DNA of 64,000 bases from positions 1 to 64,000 of the forward strand of contig JAILOK010000011.1 in the NCBI GenBank assembly GCA_024690825.1. The letters run 5' to 3'. This stretch comes from Lachnospiraceae bacterium (GTDB taxonomy: Bacteria > Bacillota > Clostridia > Lachnospirales > Lachnospiraceae). Of the stretch, positions 24,326 through 32,640 are shown piece after piece. Under the pieces are notes generated by a model. That model made no database searches. It saw only the letters and a program-made list of their open reading frames with translations, and was not told where the DNA came from. The stretch's first letter is position 1. Every line of letters starts with the position of its first letter. Both the position numbers and the translations under genes were made by a program.

Positions 24326-25312
24326 GTGTACACAGCAAAAGAGAATAGATACGAAACAATGAAATACAAAAGATGCGGAAAGTCAGGTTTGTTGCTGCCG
24401 GCTGTGTCGCTGGGATTTTGGCACAATTTCGGTGATACAGGTAATTATCCCAATATGGTTGAAATGTGCACCACAGCCTTTGACAACGGCATCACACACT
24501 TTGATCTTGCAAATAATTACGGACCCGGAGTGGGTGCTGCAGAAGAAAATTTCGGCAGGATCTTCAGAGAATATCTGCTGCCATACAGAGATGAGATCAT
24601 TGTTTCTACAAAAGCAGGTTATAATATGTGGCCTGGACCTTATGGCGATCACGGAAGCCGAAAATATCTTATCGCGAGTCTCGATCAGTCATTAAAAAGA
24701 ATGGGACTTGATTATGTTGATATTTTCTATCATCATCGTCCTGATCCGGATACACCTATGGAAGAGACCATGGTGGCTCTTGCGGATATTGTAAGATCAG
24801 GCAAGGCTCTTTATGTGGGTCTTTCAAACTACGACGGAGTTCGTATGGAGCAGGCAGCAAGGATACTTGATGATCTTCATGTTCCCTTTATCATCAATCA
24901 AAACCGCTATAATATCCTGGACCGGACCATAGAGAAGAACGGACTTAAAGAAACCTCCCGAAGCCTTGGAAAGGGCATCATCTGTTTTTCACCTCTGGAA
25001 CAGGGAATACTCACAGACAGATACTTTAACGGGATACCGGCAGACAGCCGGGTAAAAACGGATGGAAGATTTTTGAAAGAAGACCAGATCTCGAAGGAGA
25101 AGATAGATAAACTTAAGAAAATGAATGATATCGCTTTCAGTCGGGGACAAACACTTGCTGAAATGGCTATAGCATGGTGTTTGAAAGATGAAAGCATTAC
25201 ATCTGTGATCATAGGTGCATCTAAGACATCTCAGATACTTGATAATATCAAAGCGATCGGGAATACAGTATTTACCGATGATGAACTTAAGGCTATTGAT
25301 GAATTGTCCTGA
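24326..25312 (+). CDS. Aldo/keto reductase, YghZ-like
   Basis: 328 residues of the AKR14 (GAP reductase) branch: LPAVSLGFWHNFGD, FDLANNYGPGVGAAEENFG with the catalytic Asp/Tyr, the active-site Lys in VSTKAGYNMWPGPYGDHGS, and YHHRPDPDTP with His. Known members reduce L-glyceraldehyde 3-phosphate or methylglyoxal with NADPH. GTG at 24326 follows AAAGGAG. It is monocistronic. Confidence 0.92.
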   Translation: MYTAKENRYETMKYKRCGKSGLLLPAVSLGFWHNFGDTGNYPNMVEMCTTAFDNGITHFDLANNYGPGVGAAEENFGRIFREYLLPYRDEIIVSTKAGYNMWPGPYGDHGSRKYLIASLDQSLKRMGLDYVDIFYHHRPDPDTPMEETMVALADIVRSGKALYVGLSNYDGVRMEQAARILDDLHVPFIINQNRYNILDRTIEKNGLKETSRSLGKGIICFSPLEQGILTDRYFNGIPADSRVKTDGRFLKEDQISKEKIDKLKKMNDIAFSRGQTLAEMAIAWCLKDESITSVIIGASKTSQILDNIKAIGNTVFTDDELKAIDELS

Positions 25313-25455
25313 CTATCAGTTACAAGCCTGAAAGATTTTTGTTTTCCGATAAGACAGAAGAAAACAATGAGGAACAAAAACTATACGCCAGAGATGTGGA
25401 ATTACATCGGTGTAATTTAGGAAGCTGCAGCTTAAAACTGATCTTAATACATTCA

Positions 25456-25504
25456 AAGGGTCGCTTCACGGGAGACCTGTCTGAAAAATTATTTTCGTAT
25501 AATG
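25456..25504 (+). repeat. Duplicated promoter module R3, copy 2
   Basis: Near-identical to 21489-21540 (see that entry), with TATAAT at its end. It lies directly upstream of the VWA-sigma fusion gene. An ORF that crosses it (25339-25539) is an artefact of the repeat. Confidence 0.82.
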
Positions 25505-25556
25505 AGCCCAACAAGAGGAAATCCCTTAAGGGGATATGAAAGGAAGGGTGATCATT

Positions 25557-26459
25557 ATGCGTAAAGGTTTAACAGAGATCGTTTTTATTCTTGACCGCAG
25601 CGGATCCATGTCCGGGCTGGAAGCTGATACCATAGGAGGATACAACTCCATGTTGGGAAAGCAGAAGCAGGAGGAAGGTGAAGCTGTAGTTTCTACAGTT
25701 CTTTTTGATGACCAGATTGAGATACTTCATGACAGAAAGACTCTGGAACAGGTGGAGCCTATTACGGACAGAGAATATTATGTCCGGGGATGCACCGCGC
25801 TGCTTGATGCAGTCGGAGGCGCGATCCATCATATCGGCAGAGTTCAGAAGGAGATTCCGGAGGAGGATAAGCCGGAAAAGACTCTTTTCATCATCACGAC
25901 CGACGGCATGGAGAATTCCAGCAGGAAGTATTCTTATGACAAAGTGAAGAAGATGGTGGAAAAGAAGAAAAAGAAGAATCATTGGGAGTTTGTGTTCCTT
26001 GGAGCAAACATCGATGCCATAGAAGTAGCCGGAAGATTCGGCGTTTCTGCAAGCAGGGCCGTGAGGTTTGAAAATGACTGCGTGGGATCTGATCTTAATT
26101 TTCAGGTTATGTCTCAGATAGTAAGCTGTGCGAGAAAAGCAGACTCGGCAAAAGCCATGGAAGCCTGCCTGGACACTAATGGAATGCTTTCCGAGATCAG
26201 AGATAACTATGAAGAACTTCAGGAGTTTTCAAGATCTACAGAGAAGGCAGATATTGTATCGGATGAGGTGAAGGAAAAGATCAAAGAGAGACTGTCAAAA
26301 CTTTCCGAAAGAGAACAGAGGATGGCAAAGGTGCTTTATGGTCTGGATGGAGAAAGGGTTCATACATATGAAGAGGCCGGAAAATTGTTTGCCATAACAC
26401 CCGGACGTATGCGTCAGATGGCTTCGGGAATTAAGAGAAAATGTTGTTCTCACAGTTGA
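25557..26459 (+). CDS. VWA domain protein fused to a sigma-70 region-4 HTH
   Basis: 300 residues. Residues 5-200 form a von Willebrand factor A domain with an intact MIDAS (DRSGSMSG, Asp13/Ser15/Ser17; GCTALLDA with Thr80; TTDGMEN with Asp116). Residues ~243-296 read like sigma-70 region 4: KLSEREQRMAKVLYGLDGE, then HTYEEAGKLFAITPGRMRQM. The recognition helix keeps the Arg-Arg-Gln (RMRQ) but has Pro-Gly where sigma-70 has Arg-Glu. Known VWA proteins of this clostridial type normally stop after the VWA part. The ATG at 25557 follows AAGGAAGGGTG. Followed closely by Lrp and alpha-CTD-like genes. Confidence 0.85.
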   Translation: MRKGLTEIVFILDRSGSMSGLEADTIGGYNSMLGKQKQEEGEAVVSTVLFDDQIEILHDRKTLEQVEPITDREYYVRGCTALLDAVGGAIHHIGRVQKEIPEEDKPEKTLFIITTDGMENSSRKYSYDKVKKMVEKKKKKNHWEFVFLGANIDAIEVAGRFGVSASRAVRFENDCVGSDLNFQVMSQIVSCARKADSAKAMEACLDTNGMLSEIRDNYEELQEFSRSTEKADIVSDEVKEKIKERLSKLSEREQRMAKVLYGLDGERVHTYEEAGKLFAITPGRMRQMASGIKRKCCSHS

Positions 26460-26474
26460 GTTTTAATTGGGCGA

Positions 26475-26612
26475 TTGCGTTTCGTAACCGCCTGTCTTGA
26501 TTTACCAAAACACCGTAAATATAATAAAGATGATCAGAGTCGACACTGACAAAAAGGAGCATGGTCTTGGACGAAAAGGATGAACAGATCTTAGAGCTGC
26601 TAAAGGGAAATG
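26475..26612 (+). repeat. Duplicated promoter module R1, copy 2
   Basis: The intact version of the module at 18468-18605. It carries the promoter and ribosome site (AAAGGAG) of the Lrp-type regulator. Confidence 0.85.
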
Positions 26613-27058
26613 CCCGCATGAGTTATCAGGAACTGGGAGATTATCTGGGAATATCGCGGGTTGCAGCAAAAAAGCGTGTTGATAAGCTGGAAAGGACAGG
26701 GATAATTCAAGGATACAATACTTATATCCGGGAACCCGGTGATATCATTGTATTGATAGATATCATCACCAAACCGGACAGATTTGAAGATATCCTGAAG
26801 TATGTTTCCACCAGACTTGCATGGGTCAGGCAGATCTATACCACTGCAAAAGAAAACCATATACATATGGTAGCTGTTCCGGGTTCCGTCAGAGACTACA
26901 ACTATCTAATGAGGATGATAATAAAGCGGTGTGAGGACAATATCGAAGAGATTCGCTGTTACACCGTGAAGGATATCATCAAGGATGTCTACGGAGGTGT
27001 CAGATATGATCAGGGAACAGCAGTGTCAGACGGTGATGGAGGTGTTCAGCAGGTATAA
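26561..27058 (+). CDS. Lrp/AsnC-type transcription regulator
   Basis: 165 residues. N-terminal winged helix of the AsnC type (DEKDEQILELLKGNARMSYQELGDYLGISRVAAKKRVDKL split over residues 4-43), followed by a GIIQGYNTYI hinge and an alpha/beta RAM-like effector domain. The family binds DNA as octamers and responds to amino acids. Start ATG 26561 is only 1 base from GGAG; TTG 26567 gives better spacing and a more usual N-terminus (MDEKD). A truncated copy of its beginning lies at 18554. Overlaps the next gene by 53 bases. Confidence 0.88.
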   Translation: MVLDEKDEQILELLKGNARMSYQELGDYLGISRVAAKKRVDKLERTGIIQGYNTYIREPGDIIVLIDIITKPDRFEDILKYVSTRLAWVRQIYTTAKENHIHMVAVPGSVRDYNYLMRMIIKRCEDNIEEIRCYTVKDIIKDVYGGVRYDQGTAVSDGDGGVQQV

Positions 27059-27392
27059 GGATCTGGAGTTAAAGGATAAGAAGAAAGGGTCGTCTTTAAG
27101 ATTTCATATGTATATGACCCGGGATATGAAGGAAACCGGCGTTGATGCGCTTGAACTGAGTATTCGGTCGTTACATGTTCTGAAGAGAGCTGGATTTCAT
27201 ACAATAGGGGATCTGGCATATGCTATCGCAGACGGAGTAAGTATAAGGAATCTGAGAAACTGCGGAACAAAATCGGCCAGGGAGATAATGGAGCACTTGT
27301 TTCTGTACCAGTATTATCAGCTTCCGCCTGAGAAACGGGATGACTATATTTACGAGGTTGCATTATTGAACTGCTATGGGAAAAAGAAGTAG
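27006..27392 (+). CDS. Stand-alone RNA polymerase alpha-CTD-like protein
   Basis: 128 residues. Residues ~46-100 match the RNA polymerase alpha C-terminal domain: DALELSIRSLHVLKRAGFHT, IGDL, then RNLRNCGTKSAREIMEHL. Compared with E. coli alpha, Arg265 (Arg54), Gly296, Lys298 and Ser299 are kept, and Asn268 is His. There is no N-terminal assembly domain, so it cannot form core polymerase. It could bind DNA or polymerase-bound activators. The ATG at 27006 follows CGGAGGTG inside the Lrp gene. Confidence 0.82.
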   Translation: MIREQQCQTVMEVFSRYKDLELKDKKKGSSLRFHMYMTRDMKETGVDALELSIRSLHVLKRAGFHTIGDLAYAIADGVSIRNLRNCGTKSAREIMEHLFLYQYYQLPPEKRDDYIYEVALLNCYGKKK

Positions 27393-27474
27393 GAAGGTTG
27401 GCCTTTTTCCTTCGTATAAATATATAGAGCCAAACGGAACAATTATTTTGGTATTCTTACTACGGAGAAACATT

Positions 27475-27654
27475 ATGAATGACAAAATTAACAAACTTGA
27501 TGACGATGTGCTTGAAAATGTATCAGGCGGGATAGGAGGAGATGAATCTGAAAAATCTTTTGTGTGCCCCTATTGCAATCTGTTTGTTAAGATATCGGAT
27601 TTTTCAGATCACAAGAATAAGTGCGGTCAGAATCCTGCAACTGTCAGCCCTTAA
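27475..27654 (+). CDS. Peptide with a double-glycine leader and C2HC zinc-finger core
   Basis: 59 residues. Residues 1-19 look like a bacteriocin/RiPP-type leader ending in GG (KLDDDVLENVSGG). The rest holds CPYC and HKNKC (Cys31, Cys34, His46, Cys50), a C2HC zinc-finger-like set. An ATG at 27475 follows CGGAGAAAC; the longer frame upstream has no ribosome site. Such leaders are normally cut by a peptidase-type ABC exporter, none of which is in the window. Confidence 0.72.
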   Translation: MNDKINKLDDDVLENVSGGIGGDESEKSFVCPYCNLFVKISDFSDHKNKCGQNPATVSP

Positions 27655-27749
27655 TGAGTGACATCATTGATCTCATTAGCTTTAAGCGGACTCCGGACAA
27701 TCTGGGGTTCGTTGGATTTTTAAAAAGAGTTTACTATAGAGGAAGATAA

Positions 27750-28916
27750 ATGAAAGTTCTGTTAGTGCCCATGGCTGCTATGGCTGAAACATCCGGTCCT
27801 TCGAGCAGATGCAGACTGCTTGCGGAAGGGTTTCGAGATGCCGGCATAGAAACCGCTGTATGCATGGCCGAAGATATGAATTATCAACCAATTAAGGGTA
27901 TGCATAATTACCATCTCGATATTCCTATGCCGTTCGGATTGCCGGGAGTAATTGCATCACGAACTTTTCCGATTGCACAGAAACTGGGGATCACTTCAAA
28001 AAAAGCGGTAAACAGTTTTGATGAAGTCCTTTGGTTTACAGGTAATCTTGATCATCGATATTTGAGAAAAAGCGTTGATTCTGTCAGAAAAGCGATCCGG
28101 GACTTTGGCGCTGATGCTGTATATTCAGAATTTAATATATCTGCTATCATCGCTTCAAGAATTGAAAACATACCGCTTTATGCTACAGTGAGTTACCCCG
28201 CTCAGCATGAATATGCGCACAGATCAGAACTTGCCAAAGGGATCAATATGCTGCTTGCCGAGTTTGGATTACAGGAAACAGAATCGGCTCTGAAACTATT
28301 TGATTGGGCAGATAAATCCTTTTGTCCCAGTATCAGAAAACTTGAACCCATAGAAAAAAACAATGTGTATTATTGCGGGGCGCTGAAATCCGTGTCAGCT
28401 AATGAGCCGAACCCAACACGGGATAAAATTCTCGTGTACATGGGAAGCGGGACAATAACTCCGAAGAAGGCGCTAAATGTTATCAGAAATACATTTTCGG
28501 GAAGCAAATATCAGGTATATATTGCCTCTGCATCTTTAAAGGAAATGACCGTGGATAATATTCATATTGCACGACGATGGGATTTTGAAGTTATGCTTGA
28601 TGAAGCGGTTCTATTTGTTAATCACGGAGGTCAAAACAGTGTGATCGATGGACTGCTTCATGGAGTTCCGCAGATAATGATTCCTGGAAAGGTATTTGAA
28701 AGGAAGTATAACGCCAATTCTATCGCTGATAATGGAGCCGGGGCTGTCATTCCTATGAAAGATTTTAACCCTGCCCGAATCCGGGAGGTTTCTGAAGAGA
28801 TCATTCAATCTAAAGAAATGTCTGCCAATGCCGCTGTGCTTGGGGCAGAGCTTTCACATGCCGGTGGAATAAATGTCATAACGCGCGAAATGAAGATGTT
28901 AGATGCTGAAGGTTGA
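27750..28916 (+). CDS. Glycosyltransferase, UGT/MGT family
   Basis: 388 residues of the GT-B fold family that uses UDP-sugars on small molecules. Seen: N-terminal GPSSRCRLLAEGFRDAGIETAV, and the C-terminal donor-binding motif FVNHGGQNSVIDGLLHGVPQIMIPG with the key His and Gln. No signal peptide. It could glycosylate a natural product or lipid. It overlaps the convergent small gene's end by 18 bases. Confidence 0.85.
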   Translation: MKVLLVPMAAMAETSGPSSRCRLLAEGFRDAGIETAVCMAEDMNYQPIKGMHNYHLDIPMPFGLPGVIASRTFPIAQKLGITSKKAVNSFDEVLWFTGNLDHRYLRKSVDSVRKAIRDFGADAVYSEFNISAIIASRIENIPLYATVSYPAQHEYAHRSELAKGINMLLAEFGLQETESALKLFDWADKSFCPSIRKLEPIEKNNVYYCGALKSVSANEPNPTRDKILVYMGSGTITPKKALNVIRNTFSGSKYQVYIASASLKEMTVDNIHIARRWDFEVMLDEAVLFVNHGGQNSVIDGLLHGVPQIMIPGKVFERKYNANSIADNGAGAVIPMKDFNPARIREVSEEIIQSKEMSANAAVLGAELSHAGGINVITREMKMLDAEG

Positions 28917-29138
28917 GGTCATGGATGTTTCGCCGTTTGACGATCTTTTTCCTTTGATGATCACTGATCCTTTTCCGTCATCCAGGCGGTATTCTTCTGA
29001 TATCTCTTTTCCGGCGGGAGCAGACGCGAGCATTTTGTTGAAATCCGCAATGATCCCGGGCATGATCGTATTATATACATGAAGACCTTTTCCCGGTCCA
29101 TATAAAGCATCGAGTTGTTTAATGATCTCTTCCATCAT
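28899..29138 (-). CDS. Hypothetical 79-residue protein
   Basis: Minus-strand ORF with a CAGGAG site before its start (ATGATG at 29138). N-terminal helix with LDALYGPGKGLHVYNTIMPG, then a beta-type segment (GSVIIKGKRSSNG). The C-terminal codons overlap the glycosyltransferase gene. No family recognised. Confidence 0.6.
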   Translation of the reverse strand: MMEEIIKQLDALYGPGKGLHVYNTIMPGIIADFNKMLASAPAGKEISEEYRLDDGKGSVIIKGKRSSNGETSMTSTFSI

Positions 29139-29149
29139 GATCTCCTGTA

Positions 29150-29215
29150 GTACATTAATCTTTTGCAGATATCCTGCATGCTTTCGATCCGGTACCGGAG
29201 CAGCCGGGCCGAATT
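29150..29215 (-). pseudogene. Gene fragment (ARLLRYRIE relic)
   Basis: The minus strand reads NSARLLRYRIESMQDICKRL, similar to NAARLLQYHIL in the fragment at 19593-19775. It has neither start nor clear end. The same promoter sequence lies beside both relics (19934 and 29214), which suggests the pair moved together. Confidence 0.45.
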
Positions 29216-29251
29216 ATCCTGTTGAACCGTAACACCCTAAAACTATATAAT
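29214..29251 (+). promoter_or_regulatory. Promoter TTGAAC-18-TATAAT, second copy
   Basis: TTGAAC at 29222-29227, 18 bases, TATAAT at 29246-29251, in a sequence shared with 19934-19971. It drives the ArsC/Spx-like gene at 29342 with a ~85-base leader. Confidence 0.7.
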
Positions 29252-29341
29252 ATGATGAAGGTAATGACAACATAGCAGGAATAATCGGTTGTTATTGCTG
29301 GGCTGATACCAGATGATATTTACAGAGAAAAGGAGAATATA

Positions 29342-29692
29342 ATGGTAAAGGTATATTGCTACTCGAAATGTACTACTTGCAAAAAAGCACTGAAGTGGCT
29401 TGATGACAACAAGATTGATTACACACTGATCGATATCAAAGAAGATCATCCGGATGAAAAGACACTTAGGAAATATCATAAGAAGAGTGGTCTGCCGCTT
29501 CGAAAGTTCTTCAATACCAGCGGACAGCTTTACCGTGAGATGGAACTGTCAAAGAAACTTCCGGATATGAGTGAGGAGGAGATGTTCAAGCTCTTGGCAT
29601 CAGACGGAATGTTGGTGAAGAGGCCGCTGTTGGTTACAGATGATACTGTGTTGACCGGCTTCAAAGAGGCTGACTGGAGGGAAGCATTATGA
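29342..29692 (+). CDS. ArsC/Spx family (YffB-like) protein
   Basis: 116 residues, thioredoxin-like fold. Seen: CTTCKKALKWL redox motif near residue 10, the cis-Pro region LLVTDDTVLTGF, and KKSGLPLRKFFNTSG. Members are arsenate-reductase-like or Spx-like; without the Spx polymerase-binding signature it is more likely a reductase. It overlaps the next gene by 4 bases (ATGA). Confidence 0.9.
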   Translation: MVKVYCYSKCTTCKKALKWLDDNKIDYTLIDIKEDHPDEKTLRKYHKKSGLPLRKFFNTSGQLYREMELSKKLPDMSEEEMFKLLASDGMLVKRPLLVTDDTVLTGFKEADWREAL

Positions 29693-30153
29693 GCAGATTA
29701 AAGGAACTTCGCAAATATGTTGATGCAGAACTGAACAAGATGGAGGATGCAGATAAAAGGACAAGCGCTATCGCGCATCTGTACGGTGTATCTCTTGCAT
29801 CAACCATGATCGCAAAGAAGCGCGGACTGGATCCGGAGATCGCGGCTATGGCTGCGATGCTGCACGATCTTCACGCGTATAAAAGCGGATCATATGATGA
29901 TCATGCACATAAGGGATCTGATCTTGCCAGGGAGATCCTTGGAGAACTTCAGTTGACGGACGAATCTGAGACAGAGATGATCTGCTCTGCGATCTATCAC
30001 CATGATGATAAGCCGGCGACGGACAGTCCGATGGATGAAGTCCTAAAGGATGCCGATGTTATCGATCATTGCCTAAAAGATACATCCAAGGTTGTAAAGG
30101 AAAAAGAACAGGCAAGGTTTGATAAATTGTGTGATGAATTTGGAATGAAATAA
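29689..30153 (+). CDS. HD-domain phosphohydrolase
   Basis: 154 residues with the HD fold: HLYGVSLAS, AAMLHDLHAYK (metal HD), DHAHKGSDLA and ICSAIYHHDDK, followed by DADVIDH. It is of the YqeK/nucleotidase type. Translationally coupled to the ArsC-like gene. The substrate is unknown. Confidence 0.85.
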   Translation: MSRLKELRKYVDAELNKMEDADKRTSAIAHLYGVSLASTMIAKKRGLDPEIAAMAAMLHDLHAYKSGSYDDHAHKGSDLAREILGELQLTDESETEMICSAIYHHDDKPATDSPMDEVLKDADVIDHCLKDTSKVVKEKEQARFDKLCDEFGMK

Positions 30154-30160
30154 GAAGACT

Positions 30161-30940
30161 ATGGGTGAGAATATGGAATTTTACATTGACAGCGACGGTG
30201 TCAGGCTGCACGCAAAGCTTGACAGAGCAGATGGGGTAGAAAAGGGTCCTCTTTGTATACTTATCCACGGGTTTACAGGGGATATGGAAGAGGATCATCT
30301 CATTGCCGCGCAAAAGACCATGAAAGAAGCCGGTGTTTCTGTGCTTCGAGTTGAAATGTATGGACACGGGGGAAGTGGCGGCGAATTCAGGGATCATACA
30401 CTGTATAAGTGGATAACAAATGCACTTTCTGTTGTTAAATATGCAAAATCGCTTGATTTTGTGACGGATCTGTATCTTTGCGGTCATTCCCAGGGCGGAC
30501 TATTAACTATGCTTGTCGGAGGTATGTGTTCGGACGATTTCAGAGCGATAATACCTATGTCACCGGCCTGGATGATACCGGAATTATGCAGGAAAGGAGA
30601 GCTGCTTGGAGTGACATTTGATCCGAAACACATACCGGACAGTATCGAATTGGAAGGGATAGAGTTATCCGGGGATTATATCCGTACAGCGCAAACCATA
30701 CATCCGGAGGATGAGATCACCAGATACGAGGGACCTGTTTTTATCATTCATGGAGAAGAGGACGAAACTGTTCCCTTCATATATGCTCAAAAGGCTTTGA
30801 AACTCTACAGGAATGCGAAACTGTTCACGATCCATGGCGATGATCACTGTTTTACCAGGCATCTGGATGACATGGCTGGTGCGGTAAGAGAGATTTTTGG
30901 CACGGAGTTAAAACATATCATTCGGGAAAGCGGCAGGTAA
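30161..30940 (+). CDS. Alpha/beta hydrolase, cinnamoyl-esterase-like
   Basis: 259 residues. Seen: HGFTGDMEEDH oxyanion segment, nucleophile motif GHSQGG with its Ser, late Asp in HGEEDETVP and His in GDDHCFTRHL. The family includes feruloyl and cinnamoyl esterases of rumen and gut bacteria that release plant phenolics; intracellular, as no leader is seen. An ATG at 30173 is an alternative start. In a row with the HD gene, 8 bases apart. Confidence 0.88.
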   Translation: MGENMEFYIDSDGVRLHAKLDRADGVEKGPLCILIHGFTGDMEEDHLIAAQKTMKEAGVSVLRVEMYGHGGSGGEFRDHTLYKWITNALSVVKYAKSLDFVTDLYLCGHSQGGLLTMLVGGMCSDDFRAIIPMSPAWMIPELCRKGELLGVTFDPKHIPDSIELEGIELSGDYIRTAQTIHPEDEITRYEGPVFIIHGEEDETVPFIYAQKALKLYRNAKLFTIHGDDHCFTRHLDDMAGAVREIFGTELKHIIRESGR

Positions 30941-30982
30941 TGGGGGAATGAAGAAGGAACAGAGGTTTGGGTAGTACTGAAC

Positions 30983-31606
30983 ATGGATGAAGAGAAAAAA
31001 CTGATACACGACAAAGATATCCGGGAGCCGCTCTTTGATTTCCTAGAAGAAACCTACGGTAAGATACGGATCCTTGAGGAAAAGATGATGGGCAGATCCC
31101 GCGCGGATGTTGTCATGGTAACAGAAACCGGACTCTATGGTATAGAGATCAAATCAGACGCGGATTCATATACCAGATTATCAAGGCAGATAAAGGATTA
31201 TGATAAATACTATGACTATAATATCGCTGTGGTCGGAACGACTCACGCCGGATCTATAAAGGAGCATGTTCCCGAGTGGTGGGGAGTCATTACTGTGGAA
31301 GAAGTCGATGGTGTGCTGGATTTTTATTATTATAGGAAGCCTCAGAAGAATCCAAAGGTTGATATGAAGTACAAGATTACTATCCTTTGGAGACCGGAGC
31401 TTGCGCATATCCAGGAATTGAACGGGATGCACAGATACACTGATAAGAGCAAGCGGTTTGTGATGGAGAAGATCATTGCCATTGTGCCTGCGGAAATTTT
31501 GGATAAGCAGATTTCAGAGGAATTGTTTGAACGGGATTATACGAGAATAGAAGAAACATTGAATGAGTTCAGAAACCGGAAGCGGGGGAGAAGGAAAATG
31601 CTTTAA
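30983..31606 (+). CDS. sce7726 family predicted PD-(D/E)XK nuclease
   Basis: 207 residues. The core ADVVMVTETGLYGIEIKSDAD and SRQIKDYDKYYDYNIAVVG matches the sce7726 family, with Asp, Glu and Lys of a restriction-like fold (D..EIK). It also has EHVPEWWGVI. The C-terminal extension is basic (RKRGRRK). Often mobile-element linked. Begins 42 bases after the hydrolase. Confidence 0.85.
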   Translation: MDEEKKLIHDKDIREPLFDFLEETYGKIRILEEKMMGRSRADVVMVTETGLYGIEIKSDADSYTRLSRQIKDYDKYYDYNIAVVGTTHAGSIKEHVPEWWGVITVEEVDGVLDFYYYRKPQKNPKVDMKYKITILWRPELAHIQELNGMHRYTDKSKRFVMEKIIAIVPAEILDKQISEELFERDYTRIEETLNEFRNRKRGRRKML

Positions 31607-32001
31607 TGCTTTTTTTACAGAAACTGGAATATGGGCTGATACATGATATGGATTTTGCCGAAAAGGTTGATTAATATGATTCAGAGACTATGTCTACAGC
31701 AGATGCAAAATATTATCTTGATGTCACAACACGGTGTGCAAAGAAACTGATGGAGGTACAATAATCGAGTTAAGGACAAAATCCCGTGGCATGTCAGGTG
31801 ACTCACGCATTATTTCCGAAGGGTAATCAGAGATTCGTTGAAATGTGAAAAATGATGTGATATATTGTTAGCTGTGTTAACCGCAATACGAAAAAAGAGT
31901 ATTGCGGTTAACAATTTGTACCGGGTTAGGGAATGCTAACCTGAAAATACTTACAATCGATGATCAAGGTTAAAAGATATGAAAAAAAGGAGTCAGCTAC
32001 T
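31607..32001. other. Intergenic region with hairpins and a short relic
   Basis: About 390 bases. A small frame ends near 31762 with STADAKYYLDVTTRCAKKLM, which looks like a relic of a coding region. A 15-bp perfect inverted repeat (TGTTAACCGCAATAC at 31875-31889 with its complement at 31899-31913) and a second 6-bp one (GGTTAG/CTAACC, ~31925-31942) follow. Neither has a strong T run. Confidence 0.5.
31875..31913 (+). terminator. Large hairpin with 15-bp perfect stem
   Basis: Stem TGTTAACCGCAATAC / GTATTGCGGTTAACA with a GAAAAAAGA loop. It is very stable but is followed by AATTTG rather than a T run, so it may be a terminator or another structural signal. Confidence 0.55.
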
Positions 32002-32634
32002 ATGAAGTACTTTGGTATGCCATCCGCTATGTGGATGCTTTATAAAAAGTCTTTTCAGGATCATCTTACGAGTGATCTGGGATATGATGTGCTTTCTGCG
32101 GAAAGGATCATGAAGCAGGCGAAGCCCGGATACAGGAAAATAATAGAAAAGCTTCCTGAATTTGAAAAAGAAGACCGCTTTAAAACAAATATCATTAACT
32201 GCGCATTGTTGATATCGATTCTTCAATGTATGGAAAAACATCCTACGGTAGAAGAACTTACGGACTATTATGAAGCAGCGATGACAAACACGGTAACAAA
32301 GATTTTCTGCAGAAAGGGTGGAAAGATCAAGTTCAGCGAAAAGGATATAGAAGGAATGAAAGCAACAGCGGCATTAAAAGCAGCTGACCGTAATCCCTAC
32401 TCCTGGAACATGGACTATATACCGTATGATGATGACAGCGGATATGAGGCAAGATTTTATAAATGCGGTATCTGTGTGCTTATGAAGGAGTATGGTTTCT
32501 TTGATCTCGTTCCGGCTATGTGTCATCTTGATTATACAATGAGTAAATTTGGAGGGACCTCAACTTTTGTAAGAGAGTATACTCTTGCATCCGGTGGACC
32601 GTACTGTGACTGTGGTTATAAGAAAATGAGATAA
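32002..32634 (+). CDS. ATC hydrolase family protein (L-2-amino-thiazoline-4-carboxylic acid hydrolase)
   Basis: 210 residues. Recognised by the C-terminal signature KCGICVLMKEYGFFDLVPAM, CHLDYTMSKFGG and EYTLASGGPYCDCGYKKMR. The family opens thiazoline rings in some Pseudomonas, but in clostridia its role is uncertain. The ATG at 32002 follows AAAAAGGAG; an ATG at 31960 is weaker. A second, broken member follows at 32641. Confidence 0.82.
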   Translation: MKYFGMPSAMWMLYKKSFQDHLTSDLGYDVLSAERIMKQAKPGYRKIIEKLPEFEKEDRFKTNIINCALLISILQCMEKHPTVEELTDYYEAAMTNTVTKIFCRKGGKIKFSEKDIEGMKATAALKAADRNPYSWNMDYIPYDDDSGYEARFYKCGICVLMKEYGFFDLVPAMCHLDYTMSKFGGTSTFVREYTLASGGPYCDCGYKKMR

Positions 32635-32640
32635 AAGTTC

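Noticed and set aside
25339-25539. 66-codon plus-strand ORF before the VWA gene
   Set aside because: It runs across duplicated module R3, which is not open in the same way elsewhere, and it lacks a ribosome site.
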